Positions 60,063 through 64,000 of a stretch of DNA of 64,000 bases are shown here, one piece after another. The stretch is from Desmodesmus armatus. Its lineage: Eukaryota > Chlorophyta > Chlorophyceae > Sphaeropleales > Scenedesmaceae. Position 1 is the stretch's first letter; each line of letters starts with the position of its first letter. The DNA lies in NCBI GenBank assembly GCA_007449985.2, contig VIIQ02000761.1, forward strand, positions 286,602 to 350,601. Direction: 5' to 3'. Made by a program: the position numbers and the translations under genes. The notes below the pieces were generated by a model. That model worked only from the letters and a program-made list of their open reading frames with translations, had not been told where the DNA came from and did not search any database.

Positions 60063-63000
60063 TCAGCAGTCATCCTCACTGCTTTCACTGCCATTGCCGC
60101 TGTCGCTGTCTGCCAAGTCGACTGCATCGCAGCCCTCTTCATCACTGTACGCCAGCTCATCGTCAGACTCCTGTTCTTCAGGCTGTACATCTGCAGGCCC
60201 GTCAACACCTGAGGCCCCCAGGTCAGCCAGACGGCTGGCGTGTGCTGCAGCTGCATCTGCAGTGATGTATGGCTGAAAGGCGCTGTGCGCCCGACTAAGG
60301 TGACGCACTGCCTCCTGCTTTGCGCGCTGCAGCACACACGCCGCACCCTCACGTGCGCGCACATCACCAGCCAGCTCGTGACATTGTGGCAGGTACCGCC
60401 CTGTCACACAGTCCTGCTTGCAAGGCAGCAGCGCAGGCAGAACGACAGGCAGTGGGTTTTGCTGTTGATACTGTTGCATAGTTCAGGCAGTGCCTCAACA
60501 CACCACGAAGAGCCAATGCATGAACATATACTGATGGGACCCAGCACTGACCACACGTACTGTGCATGACTGCTGCTTCATGCCATCGTACAAGCATAAC
60601 AGCAACAGATCTGTACCTGCATGCCGCCAGCCTGCAACTGCTGCGGCAGGTCTGTTGCCGCCGCTGTTGGTGACAGCAGGATGGCAATGAGTCTGTCCTG
60701 CTTGTCAATGACTGTCTCCCAGTACTGCAAGTGAGCCTGCATTTCGCGCGGCAGCAGCAGCAGCTCCTCCTTGATGCGCTGCACCTCGTTGTAGGCATCA
60801 CACACCTTGAGCGTCACCTCCATGCCGTACACTGACACCACCTCCTCCACTGCAGCAGCAGACAATGCAACAAAAAGCAAGCAGCAATCAAAAACAGCAC
60901 AGCCTATGGCAGCAGCAGTACAGGCCAAAAAGCAGCACCAACAGAAACCTCAGGGCCCTCGACATCAGGAATACACAGCCCCCCAGGGGTACACATGCTG
61001 CACAGCCAATTCACCCACCACCCACGCACCACACACCTGCAGGCTCCACGCCATCCAGGCGCCTGTACTCATTTGCCCATGCATAGGTGCGCTGCTTGAC
61101 GTCCTCCAGCTGTGCCACCTGGCGAGGCGTGCTGCCATAAGGGAGCAGTATGTTGTACTGCTCAACAAGGCTGCCGAGCTGCGTCGTGATGTCAGCACAC
61201 TTCTTGCTGTGGCGCTTCTGCTCCTTGGGTCGTGCTGCACAACACGTACATGAACACCGGAACACAATTAGGCATCAGGCAAAGGCATCAGGCATGCTGA
61301 CAGGCAGTGCAGATGTCGCAAATGTGCACATGCCTTGCGCATGCCGTGCCTTGCCACAACGTGGGTTTACACTTGACGGTTTCATAGCCAACATGCCGCT
61401 GCCAGCAAACGAGTTGTGCATGCCAGGGCTTAACACTATGATGCACCTGAGCGCTGAGTGATTGAATGACACCTCACAGGCAGTTCATGTGGGAGTGTGC
61501 CATACCTGCTGCAGCATCTCTCTTGCCAGCCTGCTTGCCCAAGTTGTAGCACGTTGCCTCAATCTTGTTCTGCATGGTGAGAATGGACGCCTCAGCAGCG
61601 GTGCTGAACAGGGCTTGGATGACCTGCGCTCAGTAGGGCTAAACACGTTGGCCAGGGCTGGCAAGCCCTGTGCCACTTGAGCCAGCAGCTGCTTGTACCT
61701 GAAGGTCACAGAACATGTCATGTCTCGTGTACACATACACAACATAGTTTCCGTGCAGTTGCAAAGCAGCCACTATGCAAGTAGGTGAAACAGGGCGGGG
61801 CAGGATGCAGGGGACAGAACCTTGACACAGATGGACACAGTGTGCCTGCCAGGTGGAGCCTCCAGGAAGTGTACAGGCTCCCTGTACCTGTTGTCGTTGC
61901 GCTCCTGCAGCACAGACTTGGCCAGCTGGTGAATCTTGCCGGTGCTGGGCCTGGCGATGCTGGCCACCATGCGGGCTACCTCCACTGGGCTTCTCCTGCT
62001 GCTGCTTGTGCATGTGGCTGTGAGCTGCTGTTCAGGAACCTGTCCAGCAGGGGCGCATCCAGGCGGCTGCGTGCTAGGGAGAAGAGCTCCAGCACCTCCT
62101 GGTGTGGGGCAGTGCCCTTCATCTCGGCTGCACATGAGACAAGCGCATTTATCAGTTAACTCCACCGGGGTGTACACGTTCAGGCAACAGTAGGCACACA
62201 GACAGTAGGCATACAGACAGTATGCCTACAAAAGACTGAGCTGGCCGTGACGCAGTTGCGGTCACCTGTTGCATGAGCCTTCAAAGCGTCCCGCATTCGC
62301 AGCACAAAGCCCGATCGCTGTTCTGGAGGGTGGTGTGAGACCGCTCAACTGCTGGAGGGTGCGCGGCTGGCGGCAGCATCTTCTTGTACTTGACGATCTT
62401 GCCGACCAGGAAATCAGCCTGCCCAGCACGCTTGCTGCGCCCGACCTCGACGCAGTGCTCAGTGATGACGTCCGTGGAGCCTGCACAAGGCACACAAGTG
62501 AAGAAGAGTGAGAAGCTGCGCAGCCGCCCAGCTGGGTTAAGGGTGGCAGCTCCTTGCCACGTGCTCTGTGTCAGTGCAGCAAGCAGCATACCTGCAACAC
62601 TTTGCTGGCATGTGGTGCGTCCCAGGGGTGAAAGGCCTGAAAACAGCTGCTCCCCTGCCTCGCCAGCCGTCTTGCCGCAACCATCGACCGCACCAGGCTG
62701 ATACAGCACCTGCAGCAATCAAATTCACATGCGATTATAAGTTGATGCACAGACATGACAACAACTATCAGTGACTGTACATGCAACATGCCTGCGTTTG
62801 GGACTCAGGTGTACCTGCAGCTGGCAGTGAGTGTTGCAGTGTGACTCCGGGTGTGCAAGTAACAACCCAACTTGGGTGCGCACCTGGCATGACTGCGCGT
62901 GCAGGCTGCCGTGGGCAGCAGAGTGGACCAGGCGGGTGCTGCAAATGTCTTGGCCGCTGCTGCTGAGCTGCGCCAGCCGATCTGACAGGTTGAGCACTGC

Positions 63001-64000
63001 TGCGTCTGCACCAAGCTGACCCGTGGAGCGCAGGTGCTGGATGTTGCTGTTGAGACGGTGCAACCACACTGCCCACTTGCACATGATGTCAATGTGCAGT
63101 TGGCGCAGCCCGACCTGCTGCGCAGCTGCTGCCAGAGCCAGAGTCAGCGCGTACGAGTAGCGCTCGCCAGTGCGGATCTGGTTGAGGGCTGCAACTGGAC
63201 CACCATGGCGTGCATCCGTGAGGAAGTAGCGGCCTGTGATCTCCTGCTTCTCCCTGCGCCGTGACGAGTTGCTGGCTGCAGCCCAATGGCCGCCACAGTG
63301 TGTGTCAGCACGCTGCACAGTACGCCGCCAAACAGCAGACAGGCAGCAGAACAGCAAGCTGGTGACCTCTCCTTTTGCACAGTGCTGATGATGCAGTTGG
63401 TACCGCAGATGCAACCAGACCCACATACATGCAAGTTGCATCGGACAGTGAAGCAGGTACTTCACAGCATTGTGCAGGATACAATAAGAAGCAGCGTTTG
63501 AGACTGTTAGGTATCATGCGTGCATGTTAGAGTGCACACTTGATATGCAGGGACATGCAGCCCATGCTCAGCAGGCGCCTACCTCGTTCTTCAGGATCTT
63601 GCCAACCGCCTTCATGTCCTGGTCCACCAGCTCTGCAGGGACAAACAGGACGTCCTTGTAGTACGGCTCACGAGAGGCCTCCTTGTCACGGTCCCAGGTG
63701 TACAGCTTCTGGTTGCCGTCCCCATGTACAGCTCGCTCGCCAGGCACGCAGGCAGGGCACTCCAGATCCTTCAGCTGCCCCACGTGCATGCGGGTTTCCA
63801 GCTGCAGCTTCTTCCATTCAGCGTGTGCCACAGTGAATGCTGCGCGATTGATGGGCAGCACCTGGGTTGGGGATTGTTGGAAACAGAGAAGGCAGGCACA
63901 GGGGGTGGTGTGTGTGTGTGGCTTGTGAGGGGCAAGCAGTCAAGGCACTGACACCACCGACTCACCGAGATTTCCTCAGGTGCAGGCAGCACGCATGCAC
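60063..64000 (-). mobile_element. KDZ (Kyakuja-Dileera-Zisupton) transposase gene, 5' end off the window
   Basis: Exons on the minus strand: 64000-63966 (partial), 63861-63583, 63312-62884, 62709-62592, 62480-62403, 62322-62266, 62127-62040, 61995-61888, 61698-61677, 61623-61506, 61234-61037, 60849-60617 and 60470-60063. Phases agree throughout if three small introns are allowed (a GC-AG one of 80 nt, and ones of 44 and 53 nt). Family hallmarks in order: LECPACVPGE with HGDGNQKL (first acidic site), CGGHWAAA, TDARHGG and TGERYSYAL. Then come LHIDIMCKW (the D-I-x-C block), LVHSAAHGSLHAQSC, and GKTAGEAGEQLFSGL. The C-terminal part is helical, with KQRTYAWANEYRRLDG, and ends in an acidic Ser/Asp/Glu tail. 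These RNase H-fold transposases move DNA elements in fungi, algae and animals. Terminal inverted repeats were not found; the right end is outside the window. The gene may well be intact. Confidence 0.85.

Overview
The window looks like nuclear DNA of a green alga. The likely relatives are Chlamydomonadales/Sphaeropleales, with Scenedesmaceae-like repeat content; this placement is inference. Genes are split by GT-AG introns mostly of 100-400 nt, exons are crowded with CAG/GCA/AGC tracts giving poly-Gln, poly-Ala and poly-Ser, and one protein family (RR-type tandem CCCH zinc fingers) is plant/algal in style. Spacers are long, CA/TGCA-rich and apparently non-coding. All exon models below were built by eye from splice-site consensus, reading phase and family motifs. 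No transcript data or database search was available.

Layout. 0.1-1.0 kb (+): 3' end of a type II (PKS/FAS-associated) thioesterase. 1.3-9.4 kb: no supportable gene. 9.4-12.1 kb (-): tandem CCCH zinc-finger protein TZF-A. 12.7-14.5 kb (-): TSNAXIP1-like coiled-coil protein. 15.4-22.6 kb (+): about 2,240-residue Gln/Ala-rich protein in two very large exons. 22.6-27.4 kb: gene-poor. 27.8-29.8 kb (-): second tandem CCCH protein TZF-B, whose tail-coding end has been amplified in tandem. 29.8-33.1 kb: gene-poor with small repeats. 33.1-34.0 kb (-): AIG1/FAR-17a family membrane protein. 36.1-51.5 kb (-): what appears to be one giant low-complexity gene of about 4,700 residues. It has two hydrophobic segments, several internal repeat families, one 1-nt frameshift and one 26-nt intron-like gap. 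53.3-56.2 kb (+): unrecognised six-exon gene with a Cys-rich knuckle. 57.0-59.3 kb: array of about 530-bp repeats ending in a long (CA)n tract. 60.1-64.0 kb (-): KDZ (Kyakuja-Dileera-Zisupton) transposase gene running off the right edge.

Functional reading. The left two thirds are ordinary host genes with no visible shared pathway: polyketide/fatty-acid release, mRNA-binding regulation, cilia-type coiled coil, lipid hydrolase. The last 11 kb looks like mobile-element territory: a KDZ transposase, a satellite array and a convergent novel gene that could be an element passenger. The most novel items are the giant repeat protein, the KDZ locus with its neighbour, and the tandem amplification of the TZF-B 3' end.
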